DNA of 64,000 nucleotides from the NCBI GenBank assembly GCA_963377175.1, contig CAUJNA010001004.1, forward strand, positions 36,001-100,000, given 5' to 3'. This document shows positions 37,752 to 46,533 of this stretch, one piece after another (the first letter of the stretch is position 1; every line of letters starts with the position of its first letter). The stretch comes from Effrenium voratum (Eukaryota > Sar > Dinophyceae > Suessiales > Symbiodiniaceae). The notes below the pieces were generated by a model, which made no database searches, had not been told where the DNA came from, and saw only the letters and a program-made list of their open reading frames with translations. A program made the translations under genes and the position numbers.

Positions 37752-38059
37752 TCTAGATGGCCAGGCTAGATGTGGTGGAAGCTGAAGAAAAATAAGTGTG
37801 CTACAAGTGATTGCATTTCTACAGGCAATGGCACCACTGGTTGTGCAGCGGCTCATGCATGAGCCTGTGCCTGTGCCATGTAGTTTGAGCCAGGTGGCTA
37901 CTACTCTGTCCGCAACACATATGTTCATGCATTGTTTGTTCCATGTAGCACATGCATATGAACCTGTGCATTGCAAGTCAAGCCCACAGGCTACAATGGT
38001 TGCCTTGGCATGCCCACACATGCATCCATACATGACAGGCTTTGCACCAACCCTCCAGC

Positions 38060-38605
38060 AGCCATCTCTGATCATGGAGATCCAAATTCGAAAGTCAGTG
38101 GAAATATATGCTGACTACAACTGGATTGCAATTCCAGAGTTCTTGGTCCAAGAGCACCAAGGAGAATCCTACATCAAGATGAGGGCAACCAGCCAGCCCA
38201 TTATTAAACTGGTGGCAGGCTCCAGGCTCCAGGATTTCCAAGAATGCATCCATGAGTTCGTGCGCTGAGCTCACAGAGCTAATGTGCAAAAGAAATGATG
38301 CTGCCAAACAATCCACACAGGCACCTGACCCAGGCCAGGCAATGTTCAGGAGTGAAGACTCACAGGAGGCAAATGCCTCAACCAGTACAAAGCATGTGCC
38401 ACAAGGCACTTATTGTGTCCAGATTAATGTCAATGGCACCCAAGTCAAAACCTTGGTCCAGGGCCAAAGGCCCAGTAAGGCTGACCTCACAGTGCTCATG
38501 GAGCCAACTCAGCTGGCAGCTGTCATACAAGTTTTGAGGCCAGGTGTTCAAGGGTGTACAGATGCACCCAAAAGAACATACAAAAGGAAAGCTGACCAAT
38601 TATGA
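38060..38605 (+). CDS. Possible exons of unknown gene
   Basis: First frame (to 38268): MEIQIRKSVEIYADYNWIAI, PEFLVQEHQGESYIKMRATS, AGSRLQDFQECIHEFVR. Second frame (38279-38605): MCKRNDAAKQSTQAPDPGQA, QGTYCVQINVNGTQVKTLVQ, ending KRTYKRKADQL. The FLVQEQ/FLVQEH similarity to part 4 (DFLVQEQPQQ near 36810) suggests related or duplicated modules. No family recognised. Confidence 0.35.
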
Positions 38606-39084
38606 TATGCTGGGTGTGAGACAAAAAGCTGATTGCAATAAATATAAGCATGCTGGCTACCTGATTCATTGATGTCAGGCCTATTGGCTACACATACCAG
38701 GCCTATTGGCTACACATGGCATTGTCACAGCATGTGTGGCCACACATGCAAACACAAAGGTACGACAGTCAGTTTATGGAAACATTACAAAAATGCGATG
38801 CAGCTTGCTTGCATGAAATGTGACATGGTTGTGTGTTTATTTGGATTGACCAGCAGCCATTGCAGCTACACACAGCAACTGTATAGGTCAGTCTCATGCC
38901 AGGCCAAAGGGCCAGAACTGAGTCATGGTATTTCAAGGAAACCACAACACTGTGGTATGTCCAGACCGAGTCCAATGGCTGGGAAACATGGATCCTTGTA
39001 TGATTGTACTTATCAATCCCAAAAGTAGTTTGCACCTTACACATTTAAGTGTGGTGTGTGTGTGCGTGTGTGTGTGCATCCTAG

Positions 39085-39273
39085 AAAGCATTGGCCTTAC
39101 CGAGGAAGCCGTTGTGGCGCCACATCATCGAGGTGAACCAATGCCAGTTGATTGCCACCCGAACCATCTGCAAGGCTATCGTGATGCAGTACACATTGTC
39201 TGGTGCCACATTGCCCACCAATGTGAGTGAGCTTGTTTCTGGCAATACAGACACCGCCGAGTCCAAAAAGTAG
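39085..39273 (+). CDS. Possible exon of unknown gene
   Basis: LPRKPLWRHIIEVNQCQLIA, TRTICKAIVMQYTLSGATLP, ending NTDTAESKK and stop at 39271. Preceded by a GT-rich tract (39050-39080). Composition is protein-like, nothing recognised. Confidence 0.3.
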   Translation, partial: KALALPRKPLWRHIIEVNQCQLIATRTICKAIVMQYTLSGATLPTNVSELVSGNTDTAESKK

Positions 39274-39765
39274 CTCTGTGCAGCTTGCAACAAATATAAT
39301 GTTACCCGGGCCCAAATATATTCCCCCCAATTTGTTGTTTGAATGATCATGAGCTAACTTGCCAAGCCTTTAGCCTACATCAGGAAACACCATCAGTGAT
39401 GAATCATTTTCGGCATGGGCAGTGCGCTGTGAATTGTCAAGCCTGTGTGGCTACAACGTTCCAGCATGTCATGCACACAATCCTGACATACATCAGGCCA
39501 TATGGCTACATCGTGTAATCAATCATGTTGATCAGCTGCAGTTGGGTTGGATCATACGAGTAATTGTCTGATGCATAATGAGTTTTGGAGTGGCTCAAAT
39601 TGCAATGGGTGTCACCAATGGAACCAACACATTTCACTTGCAGTAAATCACGCTGGTCATGTGTTACACATTTCAATTCTGGTGTGATATTCAAGTAGGT
39701 TCATACAATTCAATGTGGGTTGCTGTAAATACAATTCAATACCATGTGATCAACATCAATATTTC
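39274..39765. other. Spacer, no gene seen
   Basis: AT-richer sequence with two micro-hairpins (39440, 39496). No ORF of note on either strand. Confidence 0.4.
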
Positions 39766-39777
39766 ATAACATAGTAT

Positions 39778-39935
39778 ATTCAGAATCTGAGCCTAGTTCA
39801 TGTCTAAACAAAGTCTAGGTTCAGATTCTGAACCTAACTCATGTCTAAACACAGTCTAGATTCAGATTCTGAACCTAACATAGTATCTACCATAGAATAG
39901 ATTCAGATTCTGAACCTAAAAGTGTATTTTACAGT
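39778..39935. repeat. Palindromic repeat, TTCAGATTCTGAA core
   Basis: GGTTCAGATTCTGAACC-type palindromes occur at about 39830, 39870 and 39910, with half copies at 39780 and 39940. They are separated by TAACTCATGTCTAAACAC-AGTCTAG spacers. Each core is a perfect inverted repeat around a single central base. Confidence 0.75.
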
Positions 39936-40169
39936 ATGTTCAGATTCTGCACCCCGATTTATTTATATAATGGATTAGGTTCATAATGTGAATATACCAT
40001 TGTTTCCACATGTGTCCATATCTTGAATGTGTAGTCCAATTACATTTATTTCATGCAACTAGTGATACACCACACAACCACACACAAGTACACACGTATT
40101 GTAGTGTATACATGCAATATTAGCGTGCCATATTGTACATGATATATTATCCATCAGGAATCGCCAGCC

Positions 40170-40751
40170 ATGAAGCGCGCCATGGAACCAACAGATCCAC
40201 CTGCCAAGAAGATCAGCCAATGGCACACGCCAGACAACAATTCGAACTGTACCTGGCTATGGCAAGCCAATGGAAGACCCAACTGGATGCCATGGTAGAT
40301 GATTGGTCAGGACCAGCCACCACTGGCTCATCCAGCGTGGTTCCACCGGTGAAGTCGCCAACAAGCCCAGCAGACGCTCCGCCAACTGACGCTCCAAGCC
40401 ACGTGGCACAGGCCAAGCCAGGCGACGAGAAGAAGACATGTGCAGCCCCAGCATCCCTGATCAATCCAAAGGAAGAGATCGATGATGCCTCACCCACACC
40501 ACCACTCACAACATCACCAATCAGTGTGAAGACCAGTGCAAAGTCAGCCAAGAGCATCACCAACTGTCAAGACAGAAGTGTCAGACGAGCCGCCAGCTGA
40601 AATGGCAGACCCAGTGCCAGCTCCAGATGCAGCAGATCCAATGCCAGCTCCAGTGCCAACACCAGCACAACCAGTGCAGCACGATCAAAAGCTCACACCA
40701 CCTTGGGTCAAGCAACCGCCCGCTTGGCCAAGAGAGAGGCACATCCTTTGA
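40170..40751 (+). CDS. Pro/Ser-rich ORF with basic start, unknown
   Basis: Starts MKRAMEPTDPPAKKISQW at the ATG at 40170. After a frame change it continues HARQQFELYLAMASQWKTQL, DAMVDDWSGPATTGSSSVVP and KPGDEKKTCAAPASLINPKE, and after another VKTEVSDEPPAEMADPVPAP, ending PPAWPRERHIL (stop 40749). Looks like the N-terminal part of a nuclear protein with an early NLS-like KK and a disordered tail. It could be the first exon of a gene continuing elsewhere; no downstream partner is found before the right TIR. Confidence 0.3.
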
Positions 40752-40889
40752 AAACAGGCTAACAGCAAAATCTGCGACATGCCCTTTCCCCGTTGCGAAG
40801 CATTGTTGCAAGTGGTTCCTGCTGACTTGTCGAATCTATGTTTCTAGCTTGATGCTTCTCAATTGCGCTTGCGAGCTGCTGCCACGTGA

Positions 40890-41140
40890 GCCGAAGGGAG
40901 CCGAAGGGAGCCGAACGCCGGTTGCTGGATGCCAAGCAAGCCAGGTCAGCCTCAAAACTGGGTAAGAAAAAACAGGTTCAGTTGGTTTTGCCCGGGACGT
41001 TTTGCCCGGGACCTTTATTTTCCCTGTTGAGGGCTGTAAGCAGGAAAAAAAGACAGCTGCAAGCAAGGTCAGCCCCAAAACTCGCAAAGAAGACTTCAGT
41101 TGGTTTTGCCCAGGACTTTGTTGAGGGCTGTAAGCATTAA
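40890..41140 (+). repeat. Imperfect tandem duplication, about 115 bp
   Basis: AAGCAAGCCAGGTCAGCCTC ... CAGTTGGTTTTGCCCGGGAC at 40933-41010 recurs as AGCAAGGTCAGCCCCAAAAC ... CAGTTGGTTTTGCCCAGGAC at 41063-41117. Each is followed by TGTTGAGGGCTGTAAGCA. A GGGAGCCGAA triplet repeat precedes it. Confidence 0.7.
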
Positions 41141-41149
41141 ACAAACAGC

Positions 41150-41935
41150 CAACCGCAGAGACTGGGAGACACAGGGAGACAAGCGGGAGACACGACCCCT
41201 GAGCCGGCGTCCCAGCATCTGGCATCCGACCGCAGACCCGGAACCAGCGTCTGGGAGAAAGAGGGAGACAAGCGGGGGACACGACCTGGAGCCAGCGTCA
41301 CAGCATCTGGCATCTGACCGCGGAGACTGGGAGACACAGGGAGACAAGTGCAAGACACGACCCCGCAGCCAGCGTCACAGCGTCTGGGATCTGACCGGAG
41401 AGACCTTGCAGGACACAGGGAGACAAGCGGGAGACACGACACGACCCCGCAGCCAGCGTCACAGCATCTGGCATCTGACTGCACAGACTGGGAGACAGGG
41501 AGCAAGCGGGAGGCGGGACGAGCATCTGGCATCTGACTGCAGAGACTGGGAGACAGAGGGAGACAAGCGGGAGACACCGCCCTGGAGCCAGCGTCTGGCA
41601 TCTGACCGCAGAGACTGGGAGACACAGGCACAGGGAGACAAGCGGGAGACACGACCACGCAGCCAGCTGGCATCCGACCGCAGAGACACAGGGAGACAAG
41701 CGGGAGACACAACCCCGCAGCCAGCGCCACAGCATCTGGTAACTGAGACACACGACCCCGGAGCCGGCGTCACAGCATCTGGCATCTGACCGCAGAGACA
41801 GGGAGACAAGCGGGAGACACGACCCCGGAGCCGGCGCCACAGCATCTGACCGCAGAGATAGGGAGACACAGAAAGAGAAGCGGGAGACACGACCCCGGAG
41901 CCGGCGTCGCAGCATCTGGCACCTGACCCCGGAAT
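41150..41935 (+). repeat. Minisatellite with GGGAGACA motifs
   Basis: Units of about 70-80 bp built from GGGAGACACAGGGAGACAAG, CGGGAGACACGACCCCGGAG, CCAGCGTCACAGCATCTGGC and ATCTGACCGCAGAGACTGGG, about ten copies with deletions. Long ORFs on both strands are artefacts. Confidence 0.9.
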
Positions 41936-42540
41936 CGGCGTCACACTTTCTTATTCTCTATACCTCAAGTTAGAACCCCAACGCTTCGCGGTTTGGGGAA
42001 TGAATAATGTTTGTATATTGTTTTGTATAAGAATTTATTTTGATAAATAGTGGTTGTATATTTGTGCCCGAAGACAGATATGTATACATATTATTTGGAA
42101 AATATTTGTGGACGAAGAAGTATTGTGTGATTAAAGAATAGCAATTGAACAATACTACTAATAATACTAAGTTTTAGAATTATATACATATTTATGTTGT
42201 TTTTTGTAATTGCATGATTAGAATGGAATTGTTTTGTTAAAATATGTGTATAGATATATATCCATATTAATTCTATTTTTTAATAGTGAAACATATATAA
42301 CTGTATGATAGTGTCATATATTCTTACACAATAGTTGGATAATGATTTGAAATTGAGAGTATTATATTTAAATCAACTTAGAAATCATGAATATACACAA
42401 ATATCGATATACATATACATATACATTTATATATATATATATTGAACTTATTATGATTAAAACGAATAATTTCAAGTTTTATCTTTTATATTAATCAGAT
42501 ATGAGGATGATGATGATGATGATGATGATGGTGATGATGA
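41936..42540. other. AT-rich segment with GAT microsatellite
   Basis: Strongly AT-rich (41990-42490) with TATATA runs and no coding signal, then (GAT)n at 42501-42540. It directly precedes the right subterminal repeats. Confidence 0.7.
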
Positions 42541-42685
42541 GTCCTCCACCTCTTTTTCTTTGGGCTTTTCTTTTGCGCCCGGGGTTAAAAAAGAAGCTTC
42601 CAAGGTGAAAAAAGGAGGAACCAAGGTCAGAAAAAGAGCTTAAGGTTGAAAAAAAAGGTTCCAAGGTTGGAAAAAAGGGTTACCC
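42541..42685 (-). repeat. Right TIR and subterminal repeats
   Basis: Inverted relative to the left end: AAGGTTGAAAAAAAAGG and CCAAGGTTGGAAAAAAGGG units, ending GGTTACCC. Pairs with 26655-26740 over about 80 bp. Confidence 0.75.
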
Positions 42686-42694
42686 CCAAGAAAG
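42686..42694. repeat. TSD of 16-kb element, right (CCAAGAAAG)
   Basis: Matches 26646-26654. Confidence 0.8.
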
Positions 42695-42891
42695 GCAAGG
42701 GCAAATCCAAAGGAGCCTCGCCTTCGCCAAAGCCCAAGGCAGATTGGTGCACTTCATATAAAGGTAGAGAGGTTTGCCGGCGCTACCAGACGGGCAGCTG
42801 CACTAATGACCACTGCCCTTTCGCCCACGTGTGTGCCATAGTAGGCTGCCAGCAAAAGCATCCTGCCATGGATCACAATAAACACACGTGA
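42695..42891 (+). CDS. Gag of YR element, CCCH-finger C-terminus
   Basis: Continuation of the 25604-26654 gag frame after the TIR element. Lys/Gly-rich linker (KGKGKSKGASPSPKPKADW), then CRRYQTGSCTNDHCPFAHVC, a CCCH zinc finger (C-x7-C-x4-C-x3-H), followed by a second C/H group (CAIVGCQQKHPAMDH), stop at 42889. CCCH fingers bind RNA; in this position it replaces the CCHC knuckle of retroviral Gag. Separated from its N-terminus only by the insertion. Confidence 0.75.
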
Positions 42892-42930
42892 AACAGCCCG
42901 GATCTTGGACCGGCACAGGATCGGGCAGCC

Positions 42931-43840
42931 ATGCCTCCGCCGGCCTTGCCCCACGACGGGACTCATGAACCGTCTTCACCCTCGCAGGGGCCAGGGCAAA
43001 CAGCCCTGACGCCAGCCTTGCCTTCCGCACACCGTAGCGAACCCAACGCTAAACCAAAGCCACATGCGCCTGCCCGGGCAAGCTCATCAGACTCACAGTT
43101 GCATCCAGCCTCAAAGCAGCTCTTTTTGGACGTGTTTGCAGGCAGGCTGCACCCAGTGACGTCGGCCGCCATTAGCCTTGGCCTTGACTGCTTTGAGCGA
43201 TGGTGATACTGCGCACGACATCCTGGATGACAGAGTCTTCGAGGCACTCCTCAGACTCTGCTGGTCAGGAATCGTGGCCCTGATCATGCTTGCCCCGCCT
43301 TGCAAAGAATACTCCAGACTCAAACTTCGCCCGGGCGGGCCCAAAGCCTTGAGAACGCCGCAGCACATGGACGGGGTCCCCGGCCTTTCGCCTGCACAGC
43401 GTAAAAAATTGCTGGATAGCAAAACCATCCATGACCGTGGTAGAGCCCTGTTCAGAGCAGTGGTCTCCAAAGGGGGCGTGGGCATTTGGGAGCAGCCACC
43501 ATCAGCCATGTCCTGGTTGGAAGAGGCTAACTTCCAAATGCTGCGCGATCACCAGTGTGCCCTGGTGTGGGTAGACGCATGCATGCACGACAAAGCCTTC
43601 GCTAAGTCATGGGCGTTCGGCAGCAACAGTTCGAAAATACAGGCCCTGCAGGCCCGCTGCAATCACTCACACAAGCATCAAAGCATCGCAGGCGTGAAGG
43701 AACAAGGGGTATACCTCAGCACGCTAACCGCAGAATACCCCCCTTCCCTGGCCCTGCAATTGGCCCAAATAGGCGTAGGAAGGGTAAGTAAAACAGGCTC
43801 CTTCCGACAAGCACTGCCACTGCACTCCAACTCCCCTAGA
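42931..43840 (+). CDS. Cytosine-methyltransferase-like domain, YR element
   Basis: First frame from ATG 42931: Pro/Ser-rich leader, then LFLDVFAGRLHPVTSAAISL (43120-43180), like the SAM-binding FxGxG-type motif I. A frameshift near 43190 leads to HDILDDRVFEALLRLCWSGI, MLAPPCKEYSRLKLRPGGP (motif IV PPC, Cys at 43301) and GIWEQPPSAMSWLEE (motif VI-like). The catalytic Pro-Cys is present. C5-cytosine methyltransferases encoded by retrotransposons are known from dinoflagellates and some other algae (general knowledge). Classical DIRS elements instead carry an adenine-type methyltransferase-like domain. It lies between gag and RT. The motifs are short and one frameshift is present, so activity of this copy is doubtful. 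Confidence 0.6.
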
Positions 43841-43857
43841 ACCGTCACTTTGGCGCC

Positions 43858-45199
43858 TTGCAGGCTCCCCACCTGCGACGGAGCAGGAATGCACTCATCC
43901 GCAGATTGGTGTCCGAACACCCGCTGCAGGCAGTCGCCAGGCCCTGGCTGCACTGGATGCACGAGCGCAAACTGGTGCCACGTATCCTGGCACACATCAA
44001 AAGCGGTTCTTCGGACTGCCCGCTCTCGCCCTCCGAAAGCCTGGAAGTCGCAACTCTAGCGTATACCGCTCTAAAACTGCCCTGCCCTTCAGATATGAGC
44101 CCCGAGGCAGGACAGCCATACCGACTCCACCTGCTGCATGCCCTGGCCAAATCTTGGGGTGACCCAGACATGGCCCTCTTGCCTTTTTTGCAACACGGAG
44201 TGCCGACAGGAGCCGTATCAGCCTTGCCACCAAGCCTTCAATGGCCAGCAAAGAAGCCAGACTCCGCGCTGCCGCCGGATCTGGAAATTTGTGAAGGCAA
44301 CTGGAAAATGGCCGAAGACGAGCCAGAAACCGTGCAAGGCTTGCTGCGCAATGAAATTGCCAACAACTGGATTGTTGAAACCAGCCTTAGCATAGCCGAC
44401 GCTCGGGAAAAATGGCCCTTAGGCATTGCCGTGGGCAAGCTAAATGTCGTTTTCGCTGAAGGCAAAGAGCCGCGCCTTGTCTTGGACAGCACCGTGTGCC
44501 AAGTCAATACCAGATGCCATTTGCCAGAGCGCCTTAGCTTGCCAATGGCATCTGATTTGGCGCTGTCCACGCAGCCAGAAGGCGCCCCAAGGCGCCAGCA
44601 TTGACTTTAAAGCCGCACACAAACAGGTGCAGGTCCGCCCTGAAGAGCATGGCCTTCTACTCTTCGCCTTTCAAGGGAAGCTCTACCACTACAGGGTGTG
44701 CCATTTTGGGGGCCGTTTCTCGGCTTTCTGGTGGCAGCGCACCGGCGCATTCTTGCTTCGTCAGGTGCATGGGTTGCTAGCCTGGAAGCCACACAAAGCC
44801 TTCCTCTTTGTGGATGACCTGCTCTGTGCACTCTTCCGGGATAGCGCGCCAGACATGTTTGCCTTGGTGGTGCTCTTCTTTTGTGCCATTGCAGCACCCA
44901 TTTCGTGGAAAAAGGCGCAATTCCAGGATAGCCTGGTTTGGTGCGGTTGGGAGATCAACTTCTCTCACGACACCATTCAGCTCGTGTCCGCTAAACTAGA
45001 CAAGCTGGACGCCTTGATCAAATCCCTGTTGGGAAATCGACGTGTGCCCCGCAAAACACTCGAGCAGTGCATAGGCCTGCTTATTTGGGCCACCAGCATT
45101 GCCCTACACCTCAGGTCCTGGCTAGCACCGCTGTACGCGGACCTCAACAGCCCACCAGGCTCCATGCACTCAATACCGCCGCAAATGTGGGGCCTTTAA
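43858..45199 (+). CDS. Reverse transcriptase of YR element (frameshifted)
   Basis: First frame 43858-44604: connector with HERKLVPRILAHIKSGSSDC, then RT fingers (GLLRNEIANNWIVETSLSIA, PLGIAVGKLNVVFAEGKEPR, LVLDSTVCQVN). A one-base shift inside the GGCGCCCCAAGGCGCC region at 44581-44596 moves to the frame with ASIDFKAAHKQVQVRPEEHG (catalytic Asp at 44603), YHYRVCHFGGRFSAFWWQRT and AFLFVDDLLCALF (catalytic Asp-Asp 44813-44818), then CGWEINFSHDTIQL. This motif set is DIRS-type, distinct from the LINE and copia RTs here. Frame ends 45199; RNase H follows in the third frame. Confidence 0.75.
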
Positions 45200-45206
45200 A
45201 GCATCC

Positions 45207-46133
45207 TTGACTAAGGACCTCAAAACTAGCCATAGCCTCCCGGGCTTGTGGATCACAGTGGGCTCCAAAATCTTGGAAGTTTCAGGCCGTACCATGCATT
45301 GCCCCCAAGACATCCCGCAAGTGCCTGGCACTAGCAAGCCCACATGGGTGCGCATCGCGGACCCCAACAACCCATACACCAGCCTTTCCAAGTCAAGCCA
45401 ACAGTGCCTTACTTGGCTGGCGTCGTGCTTTCGACACTCGCCTATTCAGCCTTTGGCGCGGCCACACCAGCTGCAAGCTCTGGCTGCCGCCGATGCGTGT
45501 GCCGAAGATGATATGGTGGGGATTGGGGGCTGGGCAATCACATCCTCCCAAGTGGTGTGGTTCGCCGAGACCTGGAACATGCAAGACATAAGAGCCGTGT
45601 GGCCTTGCCTTGTCAAGCCAGGACAGCGGTACATCGCATGCTTTGAAACTCTTGCTCAGTTAGCACTGCTGCAAGCAACCCATAGCCACATTGGTGGTGG
45701 GCACTACTCGTTTAGCATGCCTTCCGGCACAGACAATTCCGCCACGGAAGCAAGCCTTAACAAACTGTTCACGACCTCCTGGCCGTTGCAACTTTTTGTG
45801 CAATTAACAGCCTTCTGGGCTCACGCTCACAATGTGCTGCTGCAGCCGACGCACGTTCCAGGAAGGTGCAATGATTGGGCTGACGATCTCAGCAGAGGTC
45901 GGTTGGCCCGGTTCAGCCATCGCCCTGAAAGTCGCATACGCTTCAGCCCTGCAAGCCTAGCGATGTCAGGCCGAGGCATTCAACTGTGTCCGATGCATGC
46001 GCCCTGGCGTCCAGAACATTTGAAGGGGGGGGTCAATGTGCCTCCTGCTCCAGGCGCACTAGTGCCCTGGAAGCAGTGCAACTTTCCCGGTAAAAAGAAC
46101 TGCGGCCTCTTCGGACGAGCTTTGTTCTTTTGA
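45207..46133 (+). CDS. RNase H-like domain of YR element
   Basis: Frame downstream of RT. The domain starts near AAADACAEDDMVGIGGWA (Asp), then ACFETLAQLALLQATHSH (Glu), SGTDNSATEASLNKLFTTSW (Asp) and PGRCNDWADDLSRGRL (final Asp), the order expected of RNase H in DIRS elements. It removes RNA from the cDNA hybrid. The frame then runs into repeat B1, so the last 35 codons are terminal-repeat sequence. In a different frame from RT, so this copy needs frameshifting or is decayed. Confidence 0.7.
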   Translation: MTKDLKTSHSLPGLWITVGSKILEVSGRTMHCPQDIPQVPGTSKPTWVRIADPNNPYTSLSKSSQQCLTWLASCFRHSPIQPLARPHQLQALAAADACAEDDMVGIGGWAITSSQVVWFAETWNMQDIRAVWPCLVKPGQRYIACFETLAQLALLQATHSHIGGGHYSFSMPSGTDNSATEASLNKLFTTSWPLQLFVQLTAFWAHAHNVLLQPTHVPGRCNDWADDLSRGRLARFSHRPESRIRFSPASLAMSGRGIQLCPMHAPWRPEHLKGGVNVPPAPGALVPWKQCNFPGKKNCGLFGRALFF

Positions 46134-46179
46134 GGTTTCATGTTTGGGTTCAAGCTAGGAGCAGTGCGACATGCCTTAA
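46025..46179 (+). repeat. Split direct repeat B1 of YR element
   Basis: GGGGGGTCAATGTGCCTCCT to GACATGCCTTAA. Matches 46534-46693 apart from a 5-bp insertion (AGCAA) in B2. Confidence 0.85.
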
Positions 46180-46286
46180 CGCTTAGGGTTTCTTTTCCCT
46201 TGTGTTTAGGGCATGTGGTGAATCGAACTATGCGTTGGCCGTTTTGCTCCTAGCCTTGACCCAAACCTGCGGTTTCATTCTGAAAC
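46180..46286 (+). repeat. Split direct repeat A2 of YR element
   Basis: Matches A1 (15222-15329). Joined directly to B1 at 46179/46180. Its GCTCCTAGCCTTGACCCAAAC (46246-46266) is a near inverted repeat of B1's GTTTGGGTTCAAGCTAGGAGC (46142-46162). Confidence 0.85.
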
Positions 46287-46533
46287 CCACCCACCCGCCC
46301 TGCACTGCCCTATGCCAGGCTTTGCCAGGATAGATAGCAGTTTCTCTGCACTTTCATGGGTGGCCTCTGGGCACTTTGGTCTCCGGACCTGGTCTCCGGA
46401 CCAATTTCGGTCTCTGGACCTGGAGTCTCCGGACTTTCGGTCTCCGGACCTTGGGGCGTGGGCACGCATGCCGCGCCCCCCAAGCACTGCATTTACACGC
46501 AAGGACACGCATTGTCTTGCCTTTTCACATTTC
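46287..46533 (+). repeat. A2-B2 spacer with GGTCTCCGGACC repeats
   Basis: Contains about six GGTCTCCGGACC-like units (46376-46456). No ORF with an assignable role. Confidence 0.7.

Larger units (their letters stand above)
37881..39510 (+). repeat. AGCC-N4-GGCTAC micro-hairpin copies
   Basis: Copies at about 37515 (variant), 37888, 37981, 38678 and 38696 (GGCC version), 39440 and 39496. All have the arms on the plus strand in the same order followed by AC. Same motif as in 28449-28567 and 33557-33675. The sequence between the copies is not conserved. Confidence 0.65.
26655..42685. mobile_element. 16-kb TIR element inserted in gag
   Basis: Both ends start GGG and share an imperfect inverted repeat of about 80 bp (left GGGCATGCC, T-run, CAACCTTGG...; right, reverse-complemented, GGGTAACCC, T-run, CCAACCTTGG...). 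Both ends also hold arrays of subterminal T-run+CAACCTT motifs. It is flanked by a 9-bp TSD, and precise removal rejoins the gag ORF. Nine-bp TSDs with GG-starting TIRs are typical of Mutator-like DNA transposons (family knowledge), but no Mutator transposase is recognised, so the class is open. The length includes a 5.0-kb tandem duplication and a 1.4-kb RT insertion; the original was about 9.5 kb. Confidence 0.75.

Noticed and set aside
38700..39080. ORFs around the GTGTGTGC tract
   Set aside because: Different frames are equally open, with micro-hairpins and a GT repeat inside; no consistent coding signal.
41100..41944. Long ORFs on both strands in the GGGAGACA minisatellite
   Set aside because: Repeat unit content explains them; no motif and equal openness on both strands.
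26655..42685. Polinton/Maverick or giant-virus insertion as explanation of the 16-kb element
   Set aside because: No DNA polymerase B, packaging ATPase, capsid or retroviral-type integrase motif was seen, and the 9-bp TSD differs from the 6-bp TSD of Polintons.
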